DNA from: an uncultured Alsobacter sp.
Lineage (GTDB): Bacteria > Pseudomonadota > Alphaproteobacteria > Rhizobiales > Beijerinckiaceae
Assembly (NCBI RefSeq): GCF_945952055.1
Contig: NZ_CAMFHB010000001.1
Coordinates: forward strand, 62,001-126,000
DNA: 64,000 nucleotides
Direction: 5' to 3'
Part shown: piece by piece, positions 42,561 to 49,637 of the stretch
Layout of the letters: the number at the start of each line of letters is the position of its first letter
Numbering within the stretch: the first letter of the stretch is position 1
Notes under the pieces: generated by a model
Told to the model about the DNA's origin: nothing
Databases searched by the model: none
The model's input: the letters and a program-made list of their open reading frames with translations, nothing else
Program-made: the position numbers and the translations under genes

Positions 42561-43811
42561 TCACGCCGTGCCGAACTTCAGGACCTTCAGCGCGTCGTAG
42601 TCCTGCACGCCGCCGCCCACGCGCTTGGTGGTGTAGAACAGCACGTAGGGCTTGGCGGTGTAGGGATCGCGCATGACCCGGATGCCGAGGCGGTCGACGA
42701 TCAGGTAGGCGCGACGGAAGTCGCCGAAGGCGATGGACAGGCTGTCGGCGGCGACGTCGGGCATGTCCTCGGCCTCGACCACGGGGAAGTTCATCAGCGT
42801 GGCCGGCGTGCCGGGGGTGAGCGGCGGCGCCCAGAGATACTCGCCCGTGGTGGTCTTGAGCTTGCGCACCATGGCCTGCGTCTTGCGGTTCATGACGAAC
42901 GACGCGTTCTGCCGGTAGCCGGCCTTCAGCGCATAGGCGAGGTCGATGAGCACGTCCGACGGGTTGGCGGCCGGCAGGGCTCCTGCGGCACCCGTCACGA
43001 TGTAGCCGAGCTTGCCCCAGGTCCACGCCGCCTGGGCGACCCTGGGCGGCGACAGGAAGCCGAGGGGCTTGCTGATGCCGTCGCCGTTGACGAAGGCGGC
43101 GCCCTCCTGCTCGGCGAAGACCGTCTCGACCTCGTCGGCCACCCAGGCCTCGATGTCGAGCGCCGCGTCGTCGAGCAGCGTCTGCGTCGCCGACGGCATG
43201 GCGTAGAGTTCCATTGAGGGAAAGGCGAGCTCGGCCAGCACCTGGCTAGCGGTCTGCGGACGGGCCGCGGTCTCGCCCACCCAGCCGGCCACCGGGCCGG
43301 TGGTCGAGTAGGTCTTCTTGTAGACCGCGGTGGAGATCTCCCGCACGGTCGCCAGCGCGCGGATCGGCGAGATCTGCGTCATCCGGCGCAGCATCTCGCG
43401 TTCCGCCGGCGGCGGGACGAGGTAGCCGCCGTCCTGTCCCGAGCCGGCGGAAAGCGCCTTGGCTTCCAGCGCCTTCATGCCCTGCGTCTCGCCGGTGCGG
43501 ACATAGGCCGCGAAGGCGGCCTTGTGCTCGCTGGCCAGCGTGTCGGCCGGGGCGGCGCGCGTCTCGAGCGCGGGACGCGCGGCCTTCAGCGTCAGCGCGT
43601 CGAGACGGCTGCGCGTCTCGTCGAGCGCCGCGTCGATGCGGGCGAGCTTCTCCTCGGTCAGCGGATCGGCGGCGGACTTCGCCGCGAGCTCGCCGAGCCG
43701 GTCCTCGTTCGCCTCGCGGTAGTGAGCGAACACGCGGTTCAGGTCGTCGAGGGTGGCGTAGGCCTCGCCGGAGCGGGCCTTGGTGTCGAGGTCGGCGGGC
43801 GTGTCGGTCAT
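42561..43811 (-). CDS. GTA gp5 major capsid protein (HK97 fold)
   Basis: 416 residues from ATG 43811, overlapping the protease stop as ATGA. The N-terminal ~105 residues are a coiled-coil scaffold-like delta domain (TLDDLNRVFAHYREANEDRLGELAAK...LDETRSRLDAL). The mature HK97 shell domain follows, with GSGQDGGYLVPPPAEREMLRRM, ELYAMPSATQTLLDDAALDIEAWVADEV and GFRQN-like AGYRQNASFVMNRKTQAMVRKLK. The prohead protease next to it should remove the delta domain. Confidence 0.95.
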   Translation of the reverse strand: MTDTPADLDTKARSGEAYATLDDLNRVFAHYREANEDRLGELAAKSAADPLTEEKLARIDAALDETRSRLDALTLKAARPALETRAAPADTLASEHKAAFAAYVRTGETQGMKALEAKALSAGSGQDGGYLVPPPAEREMLRRMTQISPIRALATVREISTAVYKKTYSTTGPVAGWVGETAARPQTASQVLAELAFPSMELYAMPSATQTLLDDAALDIEAWVADEVETVFAEQEGAAFVNGDGISKPLGFLSPPRVAQAAWTWGKLGYIVTGAAGALPAANPSDVLIDLAYALKAGYRQNASFVMNRKTQAMVRKLKTTTGEYLWAPPLTPGTPATLMNFPVVEAEDMPDVAADSLSIAFGDFRRAYLIVDRLGIRVMRDPYTAKPYVLFYTTKRVGGGVQDYDALKVLKFGTA

Positions 43812-44431
43812 GTCGGGATCCCGGAGTTGACGAAGAGGGTGCGCAGCCGGCGGCGGGCCGGGCGCGGCGGACGCGGCGGTGAAGCCGCCTTCACCGCGGC
43901 GACGCGCGCGGCGGGAAGCAGGGGGAAGGTGACGAGCGACACCTCCCAGAGATCGAGCTTGAAGAGCTTGCGCACCCCGGTGCGCGGCTCGGTGCGGGCG
44001 TTGACCGTGCGGTAGCCGATCGACAGCCCGTCCAGCGCGCCCTGGCGCATGAGGGCGTGGAGCTCCCGGGCGCGGGCCACCTTCAGGTTCAGGATGCCGC
44101 GCACGAAGAGGCCCTTCTCGTCCTCCACGACGCTCTCCCAGCGGCCGACGGGCTGCTCGGGATCGTGCTGCCACAGGAGCCTGATGCCGCCCGCGCCGCG
44201 GCTGGCGATGCTGGCGGCGAAGGCGCCGGGCATCACCATGTCGCGGCCGAGGTCCACCACGCCGAAGAGGCTGGCATAACCCTCGAAGACGCCGTCGCCG
44301 GCGGCGCTCAGCGCCGCGTCGACGCGCTTGGTCTCGGCGGCGGCCAGCGGGCCCGGCCGCGGCGCCGGGCGCAGCGGCACGGAGGGCGGAGCGGTGGGTG
44401 GCCAGACGGGCGCCAGGGGAGCGTGCGACAT
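43808..44431 (-). CDS. GTA gp4 prohead protease (U35)
   Basis: 207 residues from ATG 44431 (MSHAPLAPVWPPTAPP). HK97 prohead protease signature: FEGYASLFGVVDLGRDMVMPGAF, catalytic His in LLWQHDPEQPVGRW and Ser in GLSIGYRT, then LWEVSLVTFPLLPAA. It matures the capsid protein. It has an extended proline-rich N-terminus. Confidence 0.94.
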   Translation of the reverse strand: MSHAPLAPVWPPTAPPSVPLRPAPRPGPLAAAETKRVDAALSAAGDGVFEGYASLFGVVDLGRDMVMPGAFAASIASRGAGGIRLLWQHDPEQPVGRWESVVEDEKGLFVRGILNLKVARARELHALMRQGALDGLSIGYRTVNARTEPRTGVRKLFKLDLWEVSLVTFPLLPAARVAAVKAASPPRPPRPARRRLRTLFVNSGIPT

Positions 44432-44435
44432 GGCC

Positions 44436-44579
44436 TTACCTCCCCGGGCGTGGCGCCTGGCCCGGGCGCCGTCCGGTGGAGGACAGCCGGGCCAGCAGGG
44501 CCAGGAAGGTGGCAAAGACATCCGCGGGATCCGGCGGGCGCACGGCCGCCGTCCCGCGGCGCTCATCGCGTCGCGGCAT
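44436..44579 (-). CDS. Possible 47-residue protein between DUF6107 and gp4
   Basis: ATG 44579 opens a 47-codon frame (MPRRDERRGTAAVRPPDPADVF, then a hydrophobic ATFLALLARLSS) ending 4 bp before the gp4 start. A ribosome-binding GGAGATCACC precedes it. Small extra genes occur here in some GTA clusters. I recognise no domain, and codon usage in so short a frame is weak evidence. Confidence 0.45.
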   Translation of the reverse strand: MPRRDERRGTAAVRPPDPADVFATFLALLARLSSTGRRPGQAPRPGR

Positions 44580-44611
44580 GGTGATCTCCAGGGTTGCGGG
44601 GCAGCGGTTCG

Positions 44612-44812
44612 TCAGTCGTCCGCGTGGCGGGCGTTGAAGCGGTGCAGTTCACGCACGAAGGCGTCGAAGCGGCGGTTGGCGGCGGCCAGCTCGCGCAGCA
44701 GCATGGCCGCCGCGGTGGATGCCCCGCTGGCCCAGATGAACAGCGCGAGATCCGCGAGGTCGGCGCGGGTCACGAAGGCGTCGATCATCGAGGGAACCGC
44801 GTCGACGGCCAT
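44612..44812 (-). CDS. DUF6107 small GTA protein (gp3.5 position)
   Basis: 66 residues from ATG 44812. ADLADLALFIWASGASTAAAMLLRELAAANRRFDAFVRELHRFNARH is the DUF6107 pattern: one membrane-like segment followed by an amphipathic helix. In GTA clusters it lies between portal and prohead protease. Here about 3 kb of inserted DNA separates it from the portal gene. Confidence 0.8.
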   Translation of the reverse strand: MAVDAVPSMIDAFVTRADLADLALFIWASGASTAAAMLLRELAAANRRFDAFVRELHRFNARHADD

Positions 44813-45315
44813 GGCACGGCTCCGGTGTGTGGGACTGCGGAAGCGACTCAGGCGGTGTTCGGATCGTTCTCGACCACCCGACATCCTCGTGTCGGCAGCC
44901 CGCAAGGAAGGCGGGTCGACGGACGCCCAGGCGAGCTCACACCCAGCGCTCCCGCTCCGGTCGCAGGATGGCCATGATCATCTCGTCCCGGTGAACCCCG
45001 CCGAACCACGCACTGCCCCGAGCCACGCCCTCGGCCACGCCGCGGCGGGACCTTGGTACACACTTCGACGCCTGACAGTGTCGGCCGCGGCCCGGGAACG
45101 GGCTTGTTGGTGATTGTCCAAACGGCGCGGCGGCATCAAATTTTGCCCCGTTCTTCTCGCTTGAGTTGCCTTTTCTTCATTCTGTGCATAGAGCCAACTT
45201 CTGGTCTATGGCTTTTTATTACCCCTCGCATCAGAATTTTGTTCAAAAATCTTAGAGCCATGATCGAGGGAATTGTTTCTATTGCGACCGACCCCATGGA
45301 CAGAGAGCCCAAAAA
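44813..45315. other. Gene-free boundary of the inserted low-GC segment
   Basis: No convincing gene is seen in these 503 bp. Base composition falls from GC-rich to clearly lower GC near 45.1 kb. A weak hairpin with AGCCA/TGGCT arms followed by TTTTT is near 45190-45220. The left junction of the insertion is probably here; no attachment site or terminal repeats were found. Confidence 0.45.
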
Positions 45316-45945
45316 ATGAACACCACTGACACGCAAACCCGAAGCGTTCGCGCCCGTGCGAACCGGATCAAGGGCTTTCGGTGTCGATATCTGATCGCGG
45401 TCATCGAAGAACCGGACGACATCAGAAACGTCGGATCGGTCATTCGAAACGTGAATGTGCTTGGCGTTGAGAAGGCCTACGTGGTGTCCAGGAGATCCCT
45501 TCTGCCGCCCGAGTGGCGTGACATGCGGGAACGCAGGAAACTGGGGAATGTGTCGGCTTCTGCGATCAAGTGGAGCTTTGTGAAGACATTTCCAACGACG
45601 GAAGCCTGTCTGGAGCACCTCGAAAGAAACGGGTTCGTCTCGATCGTGACATCGCCCTACACGAAGGGGCGCCAAAATGCTGTCCTGCACGAGCATGACT
45701 ACACGCAGTACAAGAAGCTTGCCGTCTGGTTTGGCAACGAGGCAACCGGCATCAGTGCGCAAGCACTCGACCGTAGTGTGCTGTGCGTCAATATCCCGAT
45801 GTATGGCATCGTTGAGAGCCTGAATCTCGGGACGTCATCCGGCATCATCCTCTACGAAATCACCAAGCAGAGGCGGGCATTTCAAGTCATCCCCCGTCGA
45901 AAGCGCAATCGGCGGCCACCCCAACGCGCATTGACCGGCGATTAG
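45316..45945 (+). CDS. SpoU/TrmH-family RNA 2'-O-methyltransferase
   Basis: 209 residues from ATG 45316. The three SPOUT motifs are clear: DDIRNVGSVIRNVNVLG (36-50, Arg44 catalytic), VWFGNEATGIS (137-147) and IPMYGIVESLNLGTSSGIILYEI (160-182), which form the knotted SAM site. It would methylate a ribose in tRNA or rRNA. The ends are basic (RARANRIKGFRCR and RRKRNRRPPQR), consistent with RNA binding. Its composition is lower in GC than the GTA genes, it runs opposite to them, and it lies in the insertion next to toxin-like cassettes, so recent transfer is likely. Confidence 0.88.
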   Translation: MNTTDTQTRSVRARANRIKGFRCRYLIAVIEEPDDIRNVGSVIRNVNVLGVEKAYVVSRRSLLPPEWRDMRERRKLGNVSASAIKWSFVKTFPTTEACLEHLERNGFVSIVTSPYTKGRQNAVLHEHDYTQYKKLAVWFGNEATGISAQALDRSVLCVNIPMYGIVESLNLGTSSGIILYEITKQRRAFQVIPRRKRNRRPPQRALTGD

Positions 45946-46103
45946 CATGTTTATCGCTGGGCGGCATCAGTTACCACTCTGACGACGAGAGCGACAGCGG
46001 CTTCTGTCGAGCCAGCCTGAGCAGAGTCTTGTTGTAGGCGCAGGCGGCCAAGCATCGGGCGGATGACGTTTGATCTTCCTCCTTGGCGGCCGCCGGCCAC
46101 ACG

Positions 46104-46460
46104 TCAACGCAATAGAATGTTCGACGGATTCTGCGGGTCCGAGATCAGGCGTCGCTGTTTTGATTGGCTCAGGACGTCAGCCCTCATCTTGACAACCAAC
46201 GGAACTCCGCTGAGTGACACGATCACGCTCGGTGGCACACACCGCCGCTTGTAGACACACACGTCTAGGCCCGCTCCCATCACGCGCCAGTTGTTTGTGC
46301 CAGGGATTCGATAGCGACGATCGTCAGCCCATTCGAAAGCCAAGATCCAATCTTTGTCAGGGTCCGCGGCTCGCGCAGCGTCGAAGAATGCTTGACCTTG
46401 TACAAGAACTTCCGGATCGATGGAGAGTGATCCGGGAAACGCAAATAGCCGTTCGTCCAT
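46104..46460 (-). CDS. Candidate immunity partner of the orphan cassette
   Basis: 118 residues from ATG 46460, whose A is the last base of the preceding TAA stop (TAATG overlap), a sign of tight coupling. The protein is soluble, mixed alpha/beta, acidic at its start (MDERLFAFPGSLSIDPEVLVQGQAFFDAARAADPDKDWILAFEWADDRRYRIPG) and has no recognised domain. Its position directly after a toxin-like C-terminal domain suggests an immunity role, by analogy with polymorphic toxin loci. This is inference. A longer frame from 46574 would run over the previous gene in another frame and is not preferred. Confidence 0.55.
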   Translation of the reverse strand: MDERLFAFPGSLSIDPEVLVQGQAFFDAARAADPDKDWILAFEWADDRRYRIPGTNNWRVMGAGLDVCVYKRRCVPPSVIVSLSGVPLVVKMRADVLSQSKQRRLISDPQNPSNILLR

Positions 46461-46978
46461 TACTTCATCGTCTTGAAAATTAATAGTATATTCCGCTTCT
46501 GAATATCTGGTTGTCGCATCAATCCGGGAGCGTTGCCTGCGCCAAAGCGCTTCAACTGAAACCCATCGTGGCACTCATCAATGGCAGTGTAGCTTTTGTT
46601 CCCGAAACTGTCGACTTCTCTCAATATGTCAGTCGGCACGCAAATCTTGACTATGTCTGAGATTTTCGTCCTCTGATTTCCCTCGTGGTCTGATTGTGTT
46701 CCCTCACTTGGACGAGCCCCTTTGGAGCTCGTCCACTGGCCGCCATCCGGTGAGCCAGGTGGTACTCTCGGTTGCTTCCTCCAGTGATCGTCAGTTGAGA
46801 CATCCCGGCTCTCGGAATTTGACGGTAACTCTACGCCGGGATCAGGGCTTCCCCATCCACCCTTGCTGCCAGCCCCGCCCCCCTCCGCCCCAAACCCCAC
46901 CGCCGCCCGCTTCTCGTCGCGGCTCAGGAATTCCACCGCCCCCACGCGCGCCCGAGGTCCACGTGCAATTGCGAGCAA
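46460..46978 (-). pseudogene. Orphan portal C-terminal cassette with a different tail domain
   Basis: A frame of about 172 codons with no ATG; only a TTG (46978) is available and the frame opens at 47032. Its residues 11-42 match the GTA portal residues 369-400 at 27 of 32 positions (RVGAVEFLSRDEKRAAVGFG). A variable linker, KQPRVPPGSPDGGQWT, and an unrelated ~90-residue domain rich in Cys/His (KICVPTDILREVDSFG, TAIDECHDGFQLKRFG) follow. It therefore looks like a 5'-truncated copy of an alternative portal C-terminus, the equivalent of orphan CdiA-CT or Rhs tips. It could be expressed only after recombination into the portal gene, or from an unrecognised start. Confidence 0.7.
46857..46952. 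repeat. Direct repeat copy 1 (portal C-terminal core)
   Basis: 96 bp matching 48391-48486 at 89 of 96 positions in the same orientation. It encodes the RVGA..FLSRDEKRAAVG segment of the orphan cassette. Homologous recombination between the copies would exchange the tail domain of the portal gene and delete about 1.5 kb. Confidence 0.85.
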
Positions 46979-47018
46979 AGCCAGGTTCCCGGGTTTCCGG
47001 CAGCAGACGCAGAAAGTA

Positions 47019-47261
47019 CTAGTTTTCCTCGGCTATCATCTTCAAAACCATCGACAGATCGGAACTCGTGGCTTCACTGCCTTCGAACACCGAATAATTC
47101 GTCCCATTTTGTTGAAATGAGACCTCTACGCGCGCCCCTACCAGAGTCAATGTAACTGTGATGGAGTCTGCCGAATACATATTCATATTGAAATGAATAT
47201 TTTTGCTTTGCAGAAGCGTGCAAAATTCTAGCAACCCATTGATCCCATGATATTTTTTCAT
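47019..47261 (-). CDS. Small immunity-like protein of unknown partner
   Basis: 80 residues from ATG 47261, with AGGA 4-7 bp upstream. The sequence MKKYHGINGLLEFCTLLQ...VTLTLVGARVEVSFQQNG...SEATSSDLSMVLKMI looks like a compact alpha-beta protein and is AT-richer than the GTA genes. It lies between the portal partner gene and the orphan cassette, separated from the former by a family A repeat. It may be an orphan immunity gene left from an earlier cassette. No domain was recognised with confidence. Confidence 0.55.
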   Translation of the reverse strand: MKKYHGINGLLEFCTLLQSKNIHFNMNMYSADSITVTLTLVGARVEVSFQQNGTNYSVFEGSEATSSDLSMVLKMIAEEN

Positions 47262-47330
47262 TTCCTAGATGTCCTTTGCTTTAGCAATTTCAAGCATGTA
47301 TCCGCCACATCCGATTTCAACCTCAATACG

Positions 47331-47443
47331 TCCTCATCCTGATCAGCCAGCGGAGCCGGCGTGTCGAAGGACGCAGGATGCCGGGCACGGCACAGTTCTG
47401 CGCCCTTCGACACGGCCGCTATGCGGCCTGCTCAGGATGAGGA
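47331..47443. repeat. Family A palindrome in the cassette region
   Basis: Arms TCCTCATCCTGATCAG / CTGCTCAGGATGAGGA enclose GTGTCGAAGGACGCAGGATG and the inverse TGCGCCCTTCGACAC. Same element as 3513-3632. It lies between two small genes read in the same direction, unlike most other copies, and would separate their transcripts. Confidence 0.75.
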
Positions 47444-47538
47444 GGATGGGAGGGGTGCGAAGGTTAGGAGGGGAATTTGCTCTGCGTCAGGACGATTATG
47501 TTGTCCAGAAAGGAGAGACCAGGTCTGATGATCCTATC

Positions 47539-47976
47539 TCAATGACCTGACTGCTCTGGCTCCCAAACATCCACTTTTATCTTCGCACTGCACTCGGCAG
47601 CCAATTTTACAGTATCAGACGAGTATGACGGCGGATTGTCTCCTGAATGATTGTCGAAATACATCGATATCTCGCACTGAATTGAGGAGTATTTTTTCCT
47701 TTTCAAGAAAATATCATTGGGCAACGATAGCTCGTCCAACATCGATTTCACCATGAAGTCCATACTTTTCGGATCCTCCCGATGCTCTGGACAATACACC
47801 CAAAGGCCCGTCTTGCTTACAGTGCCTTCAATTGTTCGACCCACTCTACAGATACGCTGACCCTTAACAGCCCAACTACACGGCGTTTTATTGAAGAACG
47901 TCGTCCACTCGGCTGGGTCCAATGTGTCGCCCCTCAAGACAAGGGACACCAACCTAAGGGGTATTGTCATGCTCAT
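47539..47976 (-). CDS. DUF4279-like protein, candidate immunity partner of the portal tail domain
   Basis: 145 residues from ATG 47976, overlapping the portal stop by 4 bp (ATGA). The N-terminal pattern LRLVSLVLRGDTLDPAEWTTFFNKTPCSWAVKGQRI and the later LWVYCPEHREDPKSMDFMVKSMLDELS are typical of DUF4279. To my knowledge that domain is found among single-domain immunity-type proteins of polymorphic toxin loci. Composition is distinctly AT-richer than the portal core. The coupling suggests it neutralises or chaperones the new portal C-terminal domain. Function is inferred. Confidence 0.65.
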   Translation of the reverse strand: MSMTIPLRLVSLVLRGDTLDPAEWTTFFNKTPCSWAVKGQRICRVGRTIEGTVSKTGLWVYCPEHREDPKSMDFMVKSMLDELSLPNDIFLKRKKYSSIQCEISMYFDNHSGDNPPSYSSDTVKLAAECSAKIKVDVWEPEQSGH

Positions 47977-49586
47977 TTTCTATAGTCCTTTATGTTTCCA
48001 AGGTGTTCCCCATTGAAAAATGCATTTCCTTCGAAATCAAACTCGAGTTCGTCAGCGCCTCCAAAGCCCAGGTCGTCTTTTAGACGATGTATCAATGCCC
48101 GGAATTCGATGGGGTCGATTTCCAGCCGCCGAGCCACCTCACGAATGTTTTTTGTCAGCTTTGGCGCGCCTGTCGTCAAGTCGTCATCGCCGGCCCCGCC
48201 AATCAAGGAATGATCAGGGAGGTTCTCGCTGGTCCACTGCCCCCCATCCTCACTGCCCGCCGGTACACGTGGCTGTTCCCGCCAGCTTTGGCGAGTTCCT
48301 GAGCCAGCCCCACCGCCAAGATCGCCCCCGCCACCTCCGCCGGCGGGTGAGACGCTGAGGTCTCCGCCCACCGTATCGGAGCCGGCCCAGCCACCCTTGA
48401 TGCCAACCCCGCCCCCCTCCGCCCCATACCCCACCGCCGCCCGCTTCTCGTCGCGGCTCAGGAAATCGGCCGCTCCCACGCGCGCCCACAACTCGCCACG
48501 CTCGGCGGTCAGCGCGTCGATGCGGTCGAGATCCGGCTCCAGGCGCAGGGCGCCCGGCCAGGCGGAGCCGAGCCAGTGGGCGAGGCTCTGGGCGGTGCGG
48601 GCCGCGAGCGGCAGCACCGTCTGGCGCCAGAAACTGCGGTTGGCCTCGGCGAAGTTGGCGTAGGTGTTGTCGCCGGGCAGGCCCAGCAGCATCGGCGGGA
48701 CGCCGAAGGCCAGCGCGATCTCGCGCGCCGCGGCCGCCTTGGCCTCGACGAAATCCATCTCCTGCGGCGAAAGCGACAGCGGCTTCCAGTCCAACCCGCC
48801 CTCCAGCAGCAGGGGCCGGCCGGCATTGGCGGAGCCCTGGAAGCCTGCCTCGAGTTCCGCCTTCAGGCGCTGGAACTGCTCCTCGCCCAGGGTGGCACCG
48901 GCTGGCCCGGCATAGACCAGCGCGCCCGAGGGACGGGCGGCGTTGTCGAGCAGGGCCTTGTTCCAGGCGCCCGCCGCGTTGTGCACGTCGAGCGCGGCGG
49001 CCGCCGCCTCCATGGGCGAGAGGCCGTAGTGGTCGTCGAGCGGGTTGAACAGGGCGAGATGGAGCACAGGCGCCGGGCCGTCCGGCGGGGTCTCCAGGCG
49101 CACGCTGCGCCCGCCCGCCGTGTAGTCCCAGGCCTGCGCCCAGCCGTCCGGGCCTGGCACCACCCTCACCCGGTCGGGGCGCAGGGCATGCAGTTCGCGC
49201 GGCACGCCGGCAATGTCGACGCGCTCGAGATAGGCGTTGCCGCTCACCATCAGGTGGCCGTAGAGCGCCTGCAGCAGGGCAGCGCCGCCGTCGCGGGCGT
49301 TGGGGCGGGCGAGGAGGCCGAGAACCGGATGGTCCGGCACCTCGCGCTCGCCGTCATAGGCGACCAGCGTCACCCCCGCGGCCGCCTCGGCCACCATGCG
49401 CACGGCGCGATGCACCACGGGATTGCGCTGGTAGCCCTCGCGGGCCAGCGCCGCGTAGTCGCGCGGCGTCCACACCGGGCGTCCGACGCCCTGCCAGGCG
49501 AACACCGCAGCCGTGCGCGAGGCCTTGGCTTCCGCAGCCGGCGCATGCGCACGCGGCCCGCGGCCGAAGAGGCGCGAGAGGATCAT
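47973..49586 (-). CDS. GTA gp3 portal protein with an added toxin-like C-terminal domain
   Basis: 537 residues from ATG 49586. Residues 1-390 are a complete GTA/HK97-type portal (YAALAREGYQRNPVVHRAVRMVAEAAAG, LMVSGNAYLER, FNPLDDHYGLSPMEAA, FGVPPMLLGLPGDNTYANFAEANRSFW, ending FLSRDEKRAAVGYG). Known GTA portals end near here. A Gly/Ser-rich linker (390-435), a motif QPRVPAGSEDGGQWT (438-452) and an 85-residue domain (453-537: KLTKNIREVARRLEIDPIEFRALIHRLKDDLGFGG...NGEHLGNIKDYRK) follow. That last domain resembles short C-terminal tips of polymorphic toxins; the activity is not known. The tail DNA is lower in GC than the portal core. The next gene overlaps the stop. Confidence 0.85.
   Translation of the reverse strand: MILSRLFGRGPRAHAPAAEAKASRTAAVFAWQGVGRPVWTPRDYAALAREGYQRNPVVHRAVRMVAEAAAGVTLVAYDGEREVPDHPVLGLLARPNARDGGAALLQALYGHLMVSGNAYLERVDIAGVPRELHALRPDRVRVVPGPDGWAQAWDYTAGGRSVRLETPPDGPAPVLHLALFNPLDDHYGLSPMEAAAAALDVHNAAGAWNKALLDNAARPSGALVYAGPAGATLGEEQFQRLKAELEAGFQGSANAGRPLLLEGGLDWKPLSLSPQEMDFVEAKAAAAREIALAFGVPPMLLGLPGDNTYANFAEANRSFWRQTVLPLAARTAQSLAHWLGSAWPGALRLEPDLDRIDALTAERGELWARVGAADFLSRDEKRAAVGYGAEGGGVGIKGGWAGSDTVGGDLSVSPAGGGGGGDLGGGAGSGTRQSWREQPRVPAGSEDGGQWTSENLPDHSLIGGAGDDDLTTGAPKLTKNIREVARRLEIDPIEFRALIHRLKDDLGFGGADELEFDFEGNAFFNGEHLGNIKDYRK
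48391..48486. repeat. Direct repeat copy 2 (portal C-terminal core)
   Basis: The copy inside the intact portal gene, 93% identical to 46857-46952 over 96 bp. It marks the point at which the conserved portal gives way to the variable tail. Confidence 0.85.
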
Positions 49587-49637
49587 GGGGTGGGTCCGGG
49601 ATGAGAAGGGCGGGGGCGAATGAAAGGCTGCAGGCGC

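Noticed and set aside
45190-45220. Intrinsic terminator for the + strand
   Set aside because: The 5-bp AGCCA/TGGCT stem has a long loop and no gene ends just upstream on that strand.
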